This document shows positions 28,400-37,893 of a stretch of DNA of 64,000 nt, in pieces; within the stretch, counting starts at the first letter, position 1; every line of letters starts with the position of its first letter. Source of the stretch: Janthinobacterium lividum. GTDB lineage: Bacteria > Pseudomonadota > Gammaproteobacteria > Burkholderiales > Burkholderiaceae_D. A model generated the notes under the pieces. It had not been told where the DNA came from. It saw only the letters and a list, made by a program, of their open reading frames with translations, and searched no databases. The stretch spans positions 3,906,001 through 3,970,000 of the forward strand of contig NZ_CP075583.1 in the NCBI RefSeq assembly GCF_023509035.1, read 5' to 3'. The position numbers and the translations under genes are program-made.

Positions 28400-28732
28400 T
28401 TAAAAGTCGGGCCGCAGGATGCGTGCCGTCAGGTGGGTCAGGAAGTCGCGCCGGGTGGGCAGGAACATGCGGATATACACGATGTCGTGCGCCCGGTCAT
28501 GGTGGTAGACGACGCGGATATCTTCGCACAGGCGTTGCCGTACATCCATGCCGACTTCGCGGGCGGCCGCGACGGGCGTGCCGCTGTCGGGGAAAGCTTT
28601 GAGATCAGTCAATAGCTGCCGGAAAGCCGAGAGGAACTGCGCATGGGCGGCGGCCGTATGGTGCGCCTTGAAGTCGCTGCGTAATTCCTCGAAATCGGCT
28701 TGCGCGCTTTTCAGTACGATGATGCGCGCCAT
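28400..28732 (-). CDS. Type II toxin of the RelE/ParE family
   Basis: The 110-residue protein shows the RelE/ParE fold pattern: an N-terminal strand (MARIIVLKSAQADFEELR), two helices, then C-terminal strands LCEDIRVVYHHDRAHDIVYI and an RRDF near the end. Toxins of this group either cleave mRNA at the ribosome or block gyrase; which applies cannot be told here. The start lies 2 bases after the antitoxin stop, the normal antitoxin-first order. Confidence 0.88.
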   Translation of the reverse strand: MARIIVLKSAQADFEELRSDFKAHHTAAAHAQFLSAFRQLLTDLKAFPDSGTPVAAAREVGMDVRQRLCEDIRVVYHHDRAHDIVYIRMFLPTRRDFLTHLTARILRPDF

Positions 28733-28733
28733 C

Positions 28734-29021
28734 TCAATCCTGGTCGAGGCTGGCCAGGAAATCTTCTTCGGACACCACGCCGTCGCGCGCGATCTCCCGG
28801 TTGCCCATGGCGATCAGCTTCATGAACGCGTGCTGTTCCTGCATCTGCCGCGCTTGCCGTTTGCCTTCCTGATACGCGTGCATGGACAGCACGACCATTT
28901 TCGCTTCGCCATTTTGCGTGATGATGATGGGTTCGTCCTGGCCCGCATCAAAGCTGTTGACGATCTCCGTCGTATTGGCCTTGAGATAGGAAATCGGCTT
29001 GATGCGTTCCTTGAGGTTCAT
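28734..29021 (-). CDS. Type II antitoxin of the Phd/YefM family
   Basis: The 95-residue protein has the Phd/YefM N-terminal domain: ISYLKANTTEIVNSF, then EPIIITQNGEAKMVVLSMHA. An acidic helical C-terminus (EEDFLASLDQD) should wrap the toxin. It neutralises the RelE/ParE toxin encoded directly downstream and, by family, represses its own promoter. A palindrome next to a -10-like TATATT lies 44-55 bases upstream. Confidence 0.9.
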   Translation of the reverse strand: MNLKERIKPISYLKANTTEIVNSFDAGQDEPIIITQNGEAKMVVLSMHAYQEGKRQARQMQEQHAFMKLIAMGNREIARDGVVSEEDFLASLDQD

Positions 29022-29057
29022 GGCGGCTCCGAATGCGAAAAAACTGTGACAGGACTA

Positions 29058-29076
29058 AATATACACCAAATTTGGT
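29058..29076 (-). promoter_or_regulatory. Candidate promoter -10 and operator of the toxin-antitoxin operon
   Basis: A perfect 12-base palindrome ACCAAATTTGGT (29065-29076) abuts a minus-strand TATATT (29058-29063). Phd/YefM proteins bind palindromes overlapping their own promoters, so this is the likely operator. Confidence 0.5.
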
Positions 29077-29104
29077 CGTGCTCTTTGATGCTTGCATTTG
29101 TTGC

Positions 29105-30091
29105 CTACGTGAGTGTCCTTTCCGGCAGGCTGATGCGGTTGCGGCCCAGGTGCTTGGCGCGGTACAGGGCGCAGTCGGCCGTGTGGATCAGTTGTCCCAG
29201 TTCCGTGCCGGGGCCAGGCAGGGCCGTGGCGGCGCCGATGCTGACTGTGACGCAGGCGCCGTCGGGACGCTTGCGCGGTAGTTGCAGCCGTTCCACGCGC
29301 TGTCGGATGCGTTCCGCCACGATGGCCGCGCCCTTGAGCGACTGGTTCGGCAGGATGACGGCGAATTCTTCGCCGCCATAGCGGGCCACCAGGTCGTTCG
29401 TGCGCATCTCGCTGGCCACGGCGCCGGCCACCTTGCGCAGGCACAGGTCGCCGCCTTGGTGGCCGTGGCTGTCGTTGTACTCCTTGAAATTGTCGACATC
29501 GACCATCAGTAGCGAAAGGGGCTGGCCCTGGCGCTGGGCACGCTGCCATTCGGCAAGGATGGTACCGTCGAAGCAGCGCCGGTTTGCCAGGCCCGTCAGG
29601 CCGTCGCGCGTGGCCAGGCGTTCCAGTTCCACGTGCGCGCGTTTTTCGTCCGTCATGTCGCGCAGGGTTTCGACGACGGCGATCAGTTCGCCGTGATTGC
29701 CATAGATGGGGCTGGCATCGACGGCCAGGTAGCGCCGCCGTCCCGTGCGCGGCATGTCGCACCAGTTTTCCGCGCACAGATTGCTGCCCGTGCTGCTGCG
29801 ATATTGCTGCTGGGCATGCAAGGCGCGCATATCGCCGCCGCGCCCGGCCAACAGCAGGTCGGCCAGGGTAGGGCGCTCGTCGTTGTAAAAGCAGCGTCCC
29901 GGCTCGCGCGTGCGCAGCACTTCACTTGCCGGCACGCCCGTCAGCTGCTCGCAGGCGCGGTTCCAGATCATCACCTGGCCATGCACGTCGAGGACAAAGG
30001 TGGGCACCACCAGCAATTCCATCATCTTGACGGCGAAACCCTGGGCTTCATCGCAGGGCGATGCGCTGGCCTGTGCATGGCTATCCGGCAT
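29105..30091 (-). CDS. PAS-GGDEF diguanylate cyclase
   Basis: The 328-residue soluble protein has an N-terminal PAS domain (about 20-150; VVPTFVLDVHGQVMIWNRAC) and a GGDEF domain (about 165-325) with LLMVDVDNFKEYNDSHGHQG and the intact active site RYGGEEFAVILP. It should make cyclic di-GMP in response to a PAS-sensed cue. CFYNDERP in the PAS insert matches cyclases of the type with a Cys-containing PAS loop. The ATG at 30091 has AAGGATG upstream; a much longer frame to 30655 is antisense to the kinase gene region and lacks support. It lies 88 bases downstream of a histidine kinase gene. Confidence 0.9.
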   Translation of the reverse strand: MPDSHAQASASPCDEAQGFAVKMMELLVVPTFVLDVHGQVMIWNRACEQLTGVPASEVLRTREPGRCFYNDERPTLADLLLAGRGGDMRALHAQQQYRSSTGSNLCAENWCDMPRTGRRRYLAVDASPIYGNHGELIAVVETLRDMTDEKRAHVELERLATRDGLTGLANRRCFDGTILAEWQRAQRQGQPLSLLMVDVDNFKEYNDSHGHQGGDLCLRKVAGAVASEMRTNDLVARYGGEEFAVILPNQSLKGAAIVAERIRQRVERLQLPRKRPDGACVTVSIGAATALPGPGTELGQLIHTADCALYRAKHLGRNRISLPERTLT

Positions 30092-30179
30092 GTAAGCATC
30101 CTTCTTGGGGTGAATGGGAGTGGTTCGCAGGCCATGATGCAGCGTGGCGGGCCGATGATGTTGATATTGAGCAACATTT

Positions 30180-31067
30180 TCAGTGATGAAGCAGCGGTAT
30201 CTCCTCGCAGGCGGCCAGTGGCAGTGACAGGTGCAAGGTGGTGCCGGTGCCGCTGTGGCTGTCGATGTGCAGGCTGCCGCCGGCGGCGGCCACGCGCTCA
30301 TGCATGCCGGACAGGCCGCAACCGAGACGTGGTGGCGAACCCGACAGCCCGACGCCGTCGTCGCTGATGTGGCATGCCAGGGTGGCGCCCACTTGTTGCA
30401 GGCATAGCTGGACATGCGTGGCATGCGCATGGCGGGCAATGTTCGCCAGCGCTTCCTGCAGCGCGTGATACAGCAGGGGGCCATGCGCGTTGCCAGCGGC
30501 GGCGTCGCAGCGGTAATCGCAGCTGCAATCGATGCCCGTGGTGCGCTTGAAGTCCGCCAGCAAGCCGTCGCATGCCGCTTGCAGGCCGGCGTCGAGGGCG
30601 GGCGGGCGCAGGTCGTGGATGACGCTGCGCAGCGCCGCGATGCTGAGGTCGACATTGTGCGCCATCATGGCCAGTTGCCGCGCCAGCAAGGGCGTCGCGC
30701 CATGCGTGCTGGTCTGCAGCATGGCCAGGTCGATTTTCAGGGTCAGCAGATGCTGGCCCAGGTCGTCGTGGATGTCGCGCCCGATGCGCAGGCGTTCCTG
30801 CGCGCGCGCCTTGCGCTGCTCGCTGGCCAGGTGCGCATGCTCGGCATCCGTGCGCAACTGTTCCAGCGCTTGCAGGCGCAGCGCCAGGCGGTGCTGGCGC
30901 CACAGCAGTACCGCCAGCGCGCCGAGCAGTATGGCGCAGGCCAGCATCAACGGGAATAGCGGCCTGGCGGCATGGCCAGCGTGCACGGAAGCGAGTGCAC
31001 CGGCCGCCAGGCAGGCCAGAATGCTCAGACGGTACGGCGGGCGTATCCAGCGTTGCACCATAGCCAT
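30180..31067 (-). CDS. NarL-type (HisKA_3) sensor histidine kinase
   Basis: The 295-residue protein has two membrane helices in the first 60 residues with almost no periplasmic loop, a coiled linker, and a HisKA_3 dimerisation motif GRDIHDDLGQHLLTLKIDL with the phosphorylated His. The HATPase region shows LQEALANIARHAHATHV, SDDGVGL and GLSGMHERV. Such kinases usually pair with LuxR-type regulators, but none is adjacent. The PAS-GGDEF cyclase follows on the same strand and may be in the same operon. Confidence 0.88.
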   Translation of the reverse strand: MAMVQRWIRPPYRLSILACLAAGALASVHAGHAARPLFPLMLACAILLGALAVLLWRQHRLALRLQALEQLRTDAEHAHLASEQRKARAQERLRIGRDIHDDLGQHLLTLKIDLAMLQTSTHGATPLLARQLAMMAHNVDLSIAALRSVIHDLRPPALDAGLQAACDGLLADFKRTTGIDCSCDYRCDAAAGNAHGPLLYHALQEALANIARHAHATHVQLCLQQVGATLACHISDDGVGLSGSPPRLGCGLSGMHERVAAAGGSLHIDSHSGTGTTLHLSLPLAACEEIPLLHH

Positions 31068-31224
31068 GCTCCCAAAAAATATTTTCCAATTGGCAATGCT
31101 CTTACAGAAAATATATTAACCTGGGGCTATTTATATTGTCTAAACGCAAAATCTGCGCAGTTATGCCCTCCAGCGTGGCTTTCCTGTCTCTGGATGCCGC
31201 AGCGGCAGGCGGCAGGCACGGCAT

Positions 31225-31255
31225 TTGCACGGGAAGTGTCGTGGCGGCATATAAT
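31225..31255 (+). promoter_or_regulatory. Candidate sigma-70 promoter for queE-queD-tadA
   Basis: TTGCAC at 31225-31230 and a perfect TATAAT at 31250-31255, separated by 19 bases (slightly long). The expected transcript starts near 31262, giving a leader of about 90 bases before queE. No preQ1 riboswitch motif is apparent in that leader. Confidence 0.45.
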
Positions 31256-31352
31256 AGAGGGTTGTCAATCGGCTTTTGTGGTGACGGCGCGGTGCGCCGG
31301 CCTCGATGCGTTCGCCCTGCGCGATGACGCCAGCCAGCTCTTAGGAAATACA

Positions 31353-31988
31353 GTGACTTATAGCATCAAAGAGATTTTTTATACCCTGCAGGGCGAAGGT
31401 GCGCACGCGGGCCGTCCAGCCGTGTTTTGCCGCTTTTCCGGCTGCAACCTGTGGACGGGCCGCGAAAGCGACCGCGCCACGGCCGTATGTCAGTTCTGCG
31501 ATACGGATTTCGTCGGCACGGACGGCGAACTGGGCGGCAAGTTCAAGACCCCCCAGGAATTGGCCGCGCTGATCGACAGCCTGTGGCCAGCCAGCTACGC
31601 GCCCAGCAAATACGTGGTGTTTACGGGCGGCGAACCGCTGCTGCAACTGGACACGGCCCTGATCGACGCCATGCATGCGGTCGGCTTTACCATCGCCATC
31701 GAAACCAACGGCACCTTGCCTGTGCCAGCCGGCGTGGACTGGATCTGTGTCAGCCCGAAGATGGGCTCCACCCTGGTGGTGCACAAAGGTAATGAAATCA
31801 AGGTGGTCATTCCCCAGTTCCAGCAAGACCTGGCCGCCTACGAACATTTGGATTTCGAGAACTTCTTCGTGCAAGCGATGGACGGCCCCCTGGCCGCGCA
31901 CAATATGCAGCTGGCCATCGAAACGTGCAAAAGCAACCCGAAGTGGAAGCTGAGCCTGCAAACCCATAAACTCCTGCAAATTCCTTAA
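31353..31988 (+). CDS. queE: 7-carboxy-7-deazaguanine synthase QueE
   Basis: The 211-residue radical-SAM enzyme converts 6-carboxytetrahydropterin to 7-carboxy-7-deazaguanine in queuosine synthesis. Its unusual cluster motif is C31-x14-C46-x2-C49 (starting CNLWTGRESD, ending CQFCDTDF), the proteobacterial long form rather than Cx3Cx2C. EIFYTLQGEGAHAG and FTGGEPLLQ are family signatures. The GTG at 31353 follows TAGGAAA. queD follows after 23 bases and tadA overlaps queD, so this is a tRNA-modification operon. Confidence 0.95.
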   Translation: MTYSIKEIFYTLQGEGAHAGRPAVFCRFSGCNLWTGRESDRATAVCQFCDTDFVGTDGELGGKFKTPQELAALIDSLWPASYAPSKYVVFTGGEPLLQLDTALIDAMHAVGFTIAIETNGTLPVPAGVDWICVSPKMGSTLVVHKGNEIKVVIPQFQQDLAAYEHLDFENFFVQAMDGPLAAHNMQLAIETCKSNPKWKLSLQTHKLLQIP

Positions 31989-32011
31989 ATAAGTATTACC
32001 AATAAAATAAT

Positions 32012-32960
<949 letters not shown>

Positions 32961-33086
32961 CACCAGCCCTGACAGGGCAGGGCCGCCATGGACTTGCCGC
33001 GCATGACAGCATGCCAGCCATGCCAGCCATCGCGGCTGGCATTTTTTATAACTGTTGCGAAATAACATCTGTCTAGACCAACTGCC

Positions 33087-33112
33087 ATTCTCAAATGAGA
33101 ATGATTCGTGTT
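33087..33112 (+). promoter_or_regulatory. Candidate Fur box upstream of the haem receptor
   Basis: ATTCTC-AAAT-GAGAAT (33087-33102) runs into GATTCGTG, giving overlapping GAGAATGATT-type elements like betaproteobacterial and Pseudomonas Fur sites. It lies about 90 bases upstream of the receptor start. Iron-dependent repression is inferred. Confidence 0.6.
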
Positions 33113-33200
33113 ACAGTATTGTTTTCGCCAGCAAACTTCCCTTGCGTATCGTTATCGATCCGGGTTCAAGAGCCAGCCTTTACTCTTAGACCGGATCATC

Positions 33201-35561
33201 ATGACTACAGTGCCTACGCAGCGCTCCGCTGCCCCCGTTGTTCCTGCCACCCAACTGCCTGCCCGCCGCCACAACCTGGTGCTGCGTGCCGCCTTACTGG
33301 GCCTGTTCGCCGCGCCCCTGCTACCCGTGGCCGCGCAAAATGCCGCCGTCAACGCGGGCACTGCTGCCCAGGAACCGGCCAAGCTGCCTGTCTTCCCTGA
33401 AATCGTCGTCAATGCCAAGCAGGATTACGAGCGCCGCGCCGGCACCAAGACGGTGATCCGCAGCGACGACCTGGAACGCCGCAACGTGACGGACATGGCC
33501 GGTATCGTGCGCTATCAGCCGTTGATCAGCACGCCAATGGCGGCCTCGGGCGGCGGCGGCATCTGGGATGGCGCGGGCAATACCGGTTACAACATCCGTG
33601 GCCTGGAAGGCAACCGCGTCAGCCTGGATGTTGACGGCATTTCCCTGCCGGATGCGGCGCCGAAGCCAGATGGCACGGCCCTCAATGCCTTCGGCACGGG
33701 CCGCGATTATTTCGATCCTGAAACTTTCCGTGAAGTGCGCATCGATTCGGGCACGACGGCCGCCAGCGGCGCCAATCCCGGCCTGGGCGGCGGCGTGGCT
33801 TTCATCACCAAGTCGCCCGAGGATTACCTGGGCGAAGGCCAAGACCACTACGTGGCCTATAAATACGGCCGCGCGACCGCCGACCGCAGCAATGCGCACA
33901 CCCTGACGGGCGCCGCCAAGATCGGTGCCAATCTACAAGGCCTGGCCGTGTACGTGCACCGCGATGGTGAGCAGCTTGACAGCCGCGGCAGCGCGCCCGT
34001 CAACCCGGATGACTGGCATTCGAACGCCTTGCTGTCGAAGCTGGTGTGGGCCTTGCCTGGCGAACAAAAGCTGGACTTGACGGTCGACATGTTCGAACGC
34101 AAGAACAAGCGCGATCTGCGCAACAAGGTCAGCGCCCTGTATCCGGACGGCGTGCAGCAGGATTCCACCACCAAGCGTACCCGCGTCAGCCTGGGCCACG
34201 AGGTGGTGCTGAAGGATTTCGCCCTGTTCGACCGCCTGACCTCGAAAGTTTATCTGCAAAACGCGAAGATCGACGACAAGAGCAAGGGACGCTATACCTA
34301 CCGCGGCAACTTCCAGCGCGCCATCGACACCAGCTTCAAGAATGACAGCATCGGTTTGAGCTCGGAAGCGTTCAAGCAGCTCAACGCCGACAACGCACTG
34401 CTGTATGGCGTGCAGCTGGAGCAGGGAAAATCGCGCCGTCCCTGGATGGAGGACCGTACGGCGGTCGCCACGGGCGCACACGAGATCACGCGCAAGAACC
34501 GCATGGCCGACATGGACAGCACCAAGCTGGCGCTGTATGTGCGCGATGACTACAGTTTCAATGTGGCCGGCAAGAAGGCGGTCCTGACGCCGGGCTTGCG
34601 CGCCGACTACCGCAAGAATGAGCCGAAAAACCTGCAAAACTATGTGACCGCCGTGCCGAATGCGGCCAAGGAAGTGCGCAAGGAAAGCGACAGCTATTTC
34701 ACGCCGAGCCTGAGCCTGACCGTGGAAGTACTGCCGCAAATCAATGCTTATGCCACCTTTACCCGCGGCACGCGCTTGCCGACGCCAGCCGAGCGCACGG
34801 GCACCTACGATTCCTTCAGCTACACGAGCACGAATGGCTATGCCATCCTGGGCAATGCCAATTTACGCAAGGAAACCAGCAAGGCCTACGAGCTGGGCTT
34901 GAAGGGCGATGTCGCCAAGGGTTTGAGCATGCATGCCTCCGTCTACCAGACGGAATACAAGGGCATGATCGAGTATGTGATGCAGGAAGATGATCCGGTG
35001 AACTACCCCACCATCACCCAGGGCTTGTACCGTCCCGAAAACATCGGCAATGCGCGCACCTGGGGCGCCGAGCTGAGCTTGCGCGCGGAACTGGGTACCT
35101 GGTTGCCGGCCATGCAGGGCTATCGCGTCGACCTGGCCACGGGCGTGGCCAAGGGCCGCTCCTTCAATACCCTGACGGGCGAGAGCGGCGGCCTGGCCTC
35201 GGTGGCGCCGGCCAAGACGGCGCTGACCTTCGGCTATGACCATACCAACAAGCTGTTCGGCCTGGAACTGACGGCCTTGCATGCGGGCGACAAACAGGCG
35301 CCGAACGACTTGCTGACGGGCACGACCGCGCCGCGCTTCAAGGTGCCGTCGTACACAATTTTCGACCTGTCGACCTACTGGAACGTGCACAAGAACGCGA
35401 AGATCGTCGTCGGCGTATACAACTTGACGGATCGCAAGTACTGGGATTACGCCGCCGCGCGCAGCCTGTCTGCCGGCACCACGGTGGCTTCCCGCACGGA
35501 GATCGAGCGCTACGCCAAGCCCGGCCGCAACGTCGCCGCCAGCCTCAGCGTCAACTATTGA
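33201..35561 (+). CDS. hmuR: TonB-dependent haem/haemoglobin receptor
   Basis: The 786-residue outer-membrane protein has a long signal peptide ending PLLPVAAQ, a plug (EIVVNAKQDYERRAGTKTVI, TGYNIRGLEGNRVSLDVDGI) and a barrel ending SLSVNY. The plug pattern and the LPTPAERTGTYDSF segment match the TonB haem-haemoglobin receptor family. It imports haem across the outer membrane using TonB energy. A HemS/HmuS-family gene follows. A Fur-type site lies upstream. No tonB-exbBD or inner-membrane haem ABC genes are in the window. Confidence 0.85.
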   Translation: MTTVPTQRSAAPVVPATQLPARRHNLVLRAALLGLFAAPLLPVAAQNAAVNAGTAAQEPAKLPVFPEIVVNAKQDYERRAGTKTVIRSDDLERRNVTDMAGIVRYQPLISTPMAASGGGGIWDGAGNTGYNIRGLEGNRVSLDVDGISLPDAAPKPDGTALNAFGTGRDYFDPETFREVRIDSGTTAASGANPGLGGGVAFITKSPEDYLGEGQDHYVAYKYGRATADRSNAHTLTGAAKIGANLQGLAVYVHRDGEQLDSRGSAPVNPDDWHSNALLSKLVWALPGEQKLDLTVDMFERKNKRDLRNKVSALYPDGVQQDSTTKRTRVSLGHEVVLKDFALFDRLTSKVYLQNAKIDDKSKGRYTYRGNFQRAIDTSFKNDSIGLSSEAFKQLNADNALLYGVQLEQGKSRRPWMEDRTAVATGAHEITRKNRMADMDSTKLALYVRDDYSFNVAGKKAVLTPGLRADYRKNEPKNLQNYVTAVPNAAKEVRKESDSYFTPSLSLTVEVLPQINAYATFTRGTRLPTPAERTGTYDSFSYTSTNGYAILGNANLRKETSKAYELGLKGDVAKGLSMHASVYQTEYKGMIEYVMQEDDPVNYPTITQGLYRPENIGNARTWGAELSLRAELGTWLPAMQGYRVDLATGVAKGRSFNTLTGESGGLASVAPAKTALTFGYDHTNKLFGLELTALHAGDKQAPNDLLTGTTAPRFKVPSYTIFDLSTYWNVHKNAKIVVGVYNLTDRKYWDYAAARSLSAGTTVASRTEIERYAKPGRNVAASLSVNY

Positions 35562-35572
35562 TTTTTACCGGG

Positions 35573-35597
35573 GAGGGGCGCTTGTCCCTCTTTTTTT
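35573..35597 (+). terminator. Short GC hairpin with T-run between hmuR and hmuS
   Basis: GAGGG (35573-35577) pairs with CCCTC (35586-35590) and is followed directly by seven T residues. This is a rho-independent-type site inside the predicted operon, so it may attenuate hmuS expression. Confidence 0.5.
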
Positions 35598-35622
35598 CCA
35601 TGTTTGATTGAATGGTCTCTCT

Positions 35623-36780
35623 ATGAAGTTATCCAAACTCGTTCTATCCCTGCTAGGCAGCCTGCTGATTGCAAACGCAACTGCGGCCCCAGCCACCTTG
35701 GCGGAACGCTGGTCCACCTTGCGCACGGAACAGCCGAAGCTGCAGATCCGCGACGCGGCGCGCGCGCTGGGTGTGTCTGAAGCGCAATTGCTGGCAACCA
35801 ATATCGGCAAGGGCGTGACGCGCCTGCAGGCGGACGGCAACCAGCCGCGCGAAATCATGCGCGCGGCGCTGGACCTGGGCATCGTGCAAGCGATCACGCG
35901 CAATGAAAACGGCGTCATCGAAACGACGGGCACGGCCAGCAAATTCAAGCAGGCGGGCGACAAGTCCGAGCAGGCCGACGCCAAGCAGGATCCGGAAACG
36001 GAAGCGCGGCAACGCAATATCGCCGGCGGCTACCTGGGCGGCCAGATCGACCTGCGTTTCCACTTTGAACACTGGAAATACGCATTTGCCGTGGAACAAG
36101 CGGGCCGCGACGGCAAGCCGACGCGCAGCCTGCAATTTTTTGACGCCAACGGCACGGCCGTGCACAAGATCTACCTGCGCAACGAGCCGGGCGTGGCCGT
36201 CTACGACAAGCTGGTGGCGACCTTCCGCATGCCCCAGCAAAGCGCGGAATTGAATGTGCTGGCCGTGGCGTCGAAAGCGGCGGAAAAACCGGATGCCGAA
36301 ATCGACGTCAAGGAATTCCAGCTGGCCTGGAAAGACATGACGGACGTGCACCAGTTCGCGCAAATCATGCGCGAATTTCATCTGACCCGCGAACAGGCTC
36401 TGCGCCTGGCGCCGGCCGGCGTGGTCGAGCGCGTGACGCCGGCAGCGCTGCGCACCCTGCTGGAAAACGCGGCGAAGAACAAGGTTGCCATCATGGTGTT
36501 CCTGGGCAATGAAGGCTTGACGCAGATATACAGCGGCAAGATCGAGAAAACCATGGCCGCCGGCGGTTTCTTCAACGTGCTCGATCCGGACTTCAACCTG
36601 CACATCCGCGACACGGCCCTGCGCAGCGGCTGGGTCGTCAAGCGCGGCGGCGTCACCTCGGTCGAGTTTTTCGATAACGACGGCACGCAAGTGGTTTCCT
36701 TCTTCGGCGTACGCGAACGGGGCAAACCGCAGCCACAAGCGTGGGTCGATCTGGCTGATTCCTTGCCAAAGGCCAAGTAA
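35623..36780 (+). CDS. hmuS: HemS/HmuS/ChuS-family haem protein carrying an export signal
   Basis: The 385-residue protein has two tandem HemS-like halves. The first has AERWSTLRTEQPKLQIRDAA and VQAITRNENGVIE; the second ends with FNVLDPDFNLHIRDTALRSG and FFGVRERGKPQPQAW. Family members degrade or traffic haem in the cytoplasm. This one begins MKLSKLVLSLLGSLLIANAT followed by AAPATLAERW, a clear Sec signal peptide, so it should act in the periplasm, perhaps as a haem carrier. The canonical NES.VHE motif is altered (RNENGVIE). The ATG at 35623 is the likely start; a TTG at 35608 is possible. It follows the haem receptor by 61 bases. Confidence 0.85.
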   Translation: MKLSKLVLSLLGSLLIANATAAPATLAERWSTLRTEQPKLQIRDAARALGVSEAQLLATNIGKGVTRLQADGNQPREIMRAALDLGIVQAITRNENGVIETTGTASKFKQAGDKSEQADAKQDPETEARQRNIAGGYLGGQIDLRFHFEHWKYAFAVEQAGRDGKPTRSLQFFDANGTAVHKIYLRNEPGVAVYDKLVATFRMPQQSAELNVLAVASKAAEKPDAEIDVKEFQLAWKDMTDVHQFAQIMREFHLTREQALRLAPAGVVERVTPAALRTLLENAAKNKVAIMVFLGNEGLTQIYSGKIEKTMAAGGFFNVLDPDFNLHIRDTALRSGWVVKRGGVTSVEFFDNDGTQVVSFFGVRERGKPQPQAWVDLADSLPKAK

Positions 36781-36942
36781 GCAGCACCGTTGATTCAGTA
36801 CAGTTGTCGCGCGCCGTACCGGCGCGGCAACACTTCAGCTGAGTGCCGCGTGCCGGTCTCATGTCTGAAGCACAATAGTGGTATGCTGAGTGCAAGGCAG
36901 CAGCGATCGTGTCTGCGTGCTGGTTCCTGAAGAGAGGCAATC

Positions 36943-37860
36943 ATGGCAACCATCATGGCGAACGGCCTCAACATAGCTTATGAAAGCCACGGCGACTCTG
37001 ACGATCCGTGCGTGCTGCTGGTCATGGGCCTGGGCATGCAACTGATCGCCTGGCCGGCGGACTTCGTCGAAGGCATCGTCGAGCAAGGCTTTCGGGTTGT
37101 ACGTTTCGACAACCGCGACTGCGGCCTGTCGAGCAAGATGGCGCTGGCGGGCAAGCCTTATCTGCCGTTGGCCTATGTGAAAAACCTCGTCGGCTGGCCC
37201 CTGAAAACTTCCTACACCCTGAATGACATGGCGGACGACGCGCTGGGCTTGCTGGCGGCCTTGCGCATTGCCCAGGCGCACGTGATTGGCGTGTCGATGG
37301 GCGGCATGATCGCGCAAGTGATGGCGGCGCACGCGCCGCAGCAGGTGCTCAGTCTGACCTCCATCATGTCGAGCAGCGGCCGGCGCGGCTTGCCCGGCCC
37401 CACGCGGGCCGCGCGCAATGCGCTATTGCAACGTCCGAAACGCAATGCCAGCCGCGCCGAACTGATGGCGCACATGGCTGCCACCGTGCGTGTCATCGGC
37501 AGTCCCGCCTATCCCGTGTCGGAAAAACTGCTGTACCAACGCATCGAAGCGGCGCTGCAGCGGGGCAGTTGCCCGGAAGGCGTGGCGCGGCAAATGGTGG
37601 CTATTGCCGCCTCGGGCGAGCGCACGGCCTTGCTGCCAAGTATCAGCTGTCCTGCGCTGGTGATCCATGGCGCAGCCGATCCCTTGATCCCCGTTGCCTG
37701 CGGCATCGATACGGCGGCACTGATTCCTGGCGCCCGGCTGGAAGTGATCGAAGGCATGGGGCACGACATGCCGCCCCAGTTGATCGAGCGTCTGCTCGCC
37801 TTGATCGATGTGCATCTGCAAGGTAAGATGGCGCCCCAGATGCGCTCCCAGCCAGCCTAG
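36943..37860 (+). CDS. Alpha/beta hydrolase
   Basis: The 305-residue protein has the alpha/beta hydrolase fold with the nucleophile elbow GVSMGG (Ser118), the acid in HGAADPLIPV and His in IEGMGHDMPPQL. An oxyanion segment VLLVMGLGMQLIAWP follows the first strand. No signal peptide is seen, so it is cytoplasmic. The substrate is unknown; the pattern is common among esterases of the RsmG/TesA-like and aclacinomycin-methylesterase-like groups. An AGAGAGG site lies before the ATG. Confidence 0.88.
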   Translation: MATIMANGLNIAYESHGDSDDPCVLLVMGLGMQLIAWPADFVEGIVEQGFRVVRFDNRDCGLSSKMALAGKPYLPLAYVKNLVGWPLKTSYTLNDMADDALGLLAALRIAQAHVIGVSMGGMIAQVMAAHAPQQVLSLTSIMSSSGRRGLPGPTRAARNALLQRPKRNASRAELMAHMAATVRVIGSPAYPVSEKLLYQRIEAALQRGSCPEGVARQMVAIAASGERTALLPSISCPALVIHGAADPLIPVACGIDTAALIPGARLEVIEGMGHDMPPQLIERLLALIDVHLQGKMAPQMRSQPA

Positions 37861-37893
37861 GCGCGCCCATTCTTATTTACGTGCGGGCATATT

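Noticed and set aside
29105..30655. Long form (516 codons) of the PAS-GGDEF gene
   Set aside because: The first 188 codons overlap the histidine kinase in another frame and have shadow-like composition; ATG at 30091 has a ribosome site.
31262..31352. preQ1 riboswitch in the queE leader
   Set aside because: Leader is short and lacks the preQ1-I or II core pattern; the proteins act in synthesis but no motif is visible.
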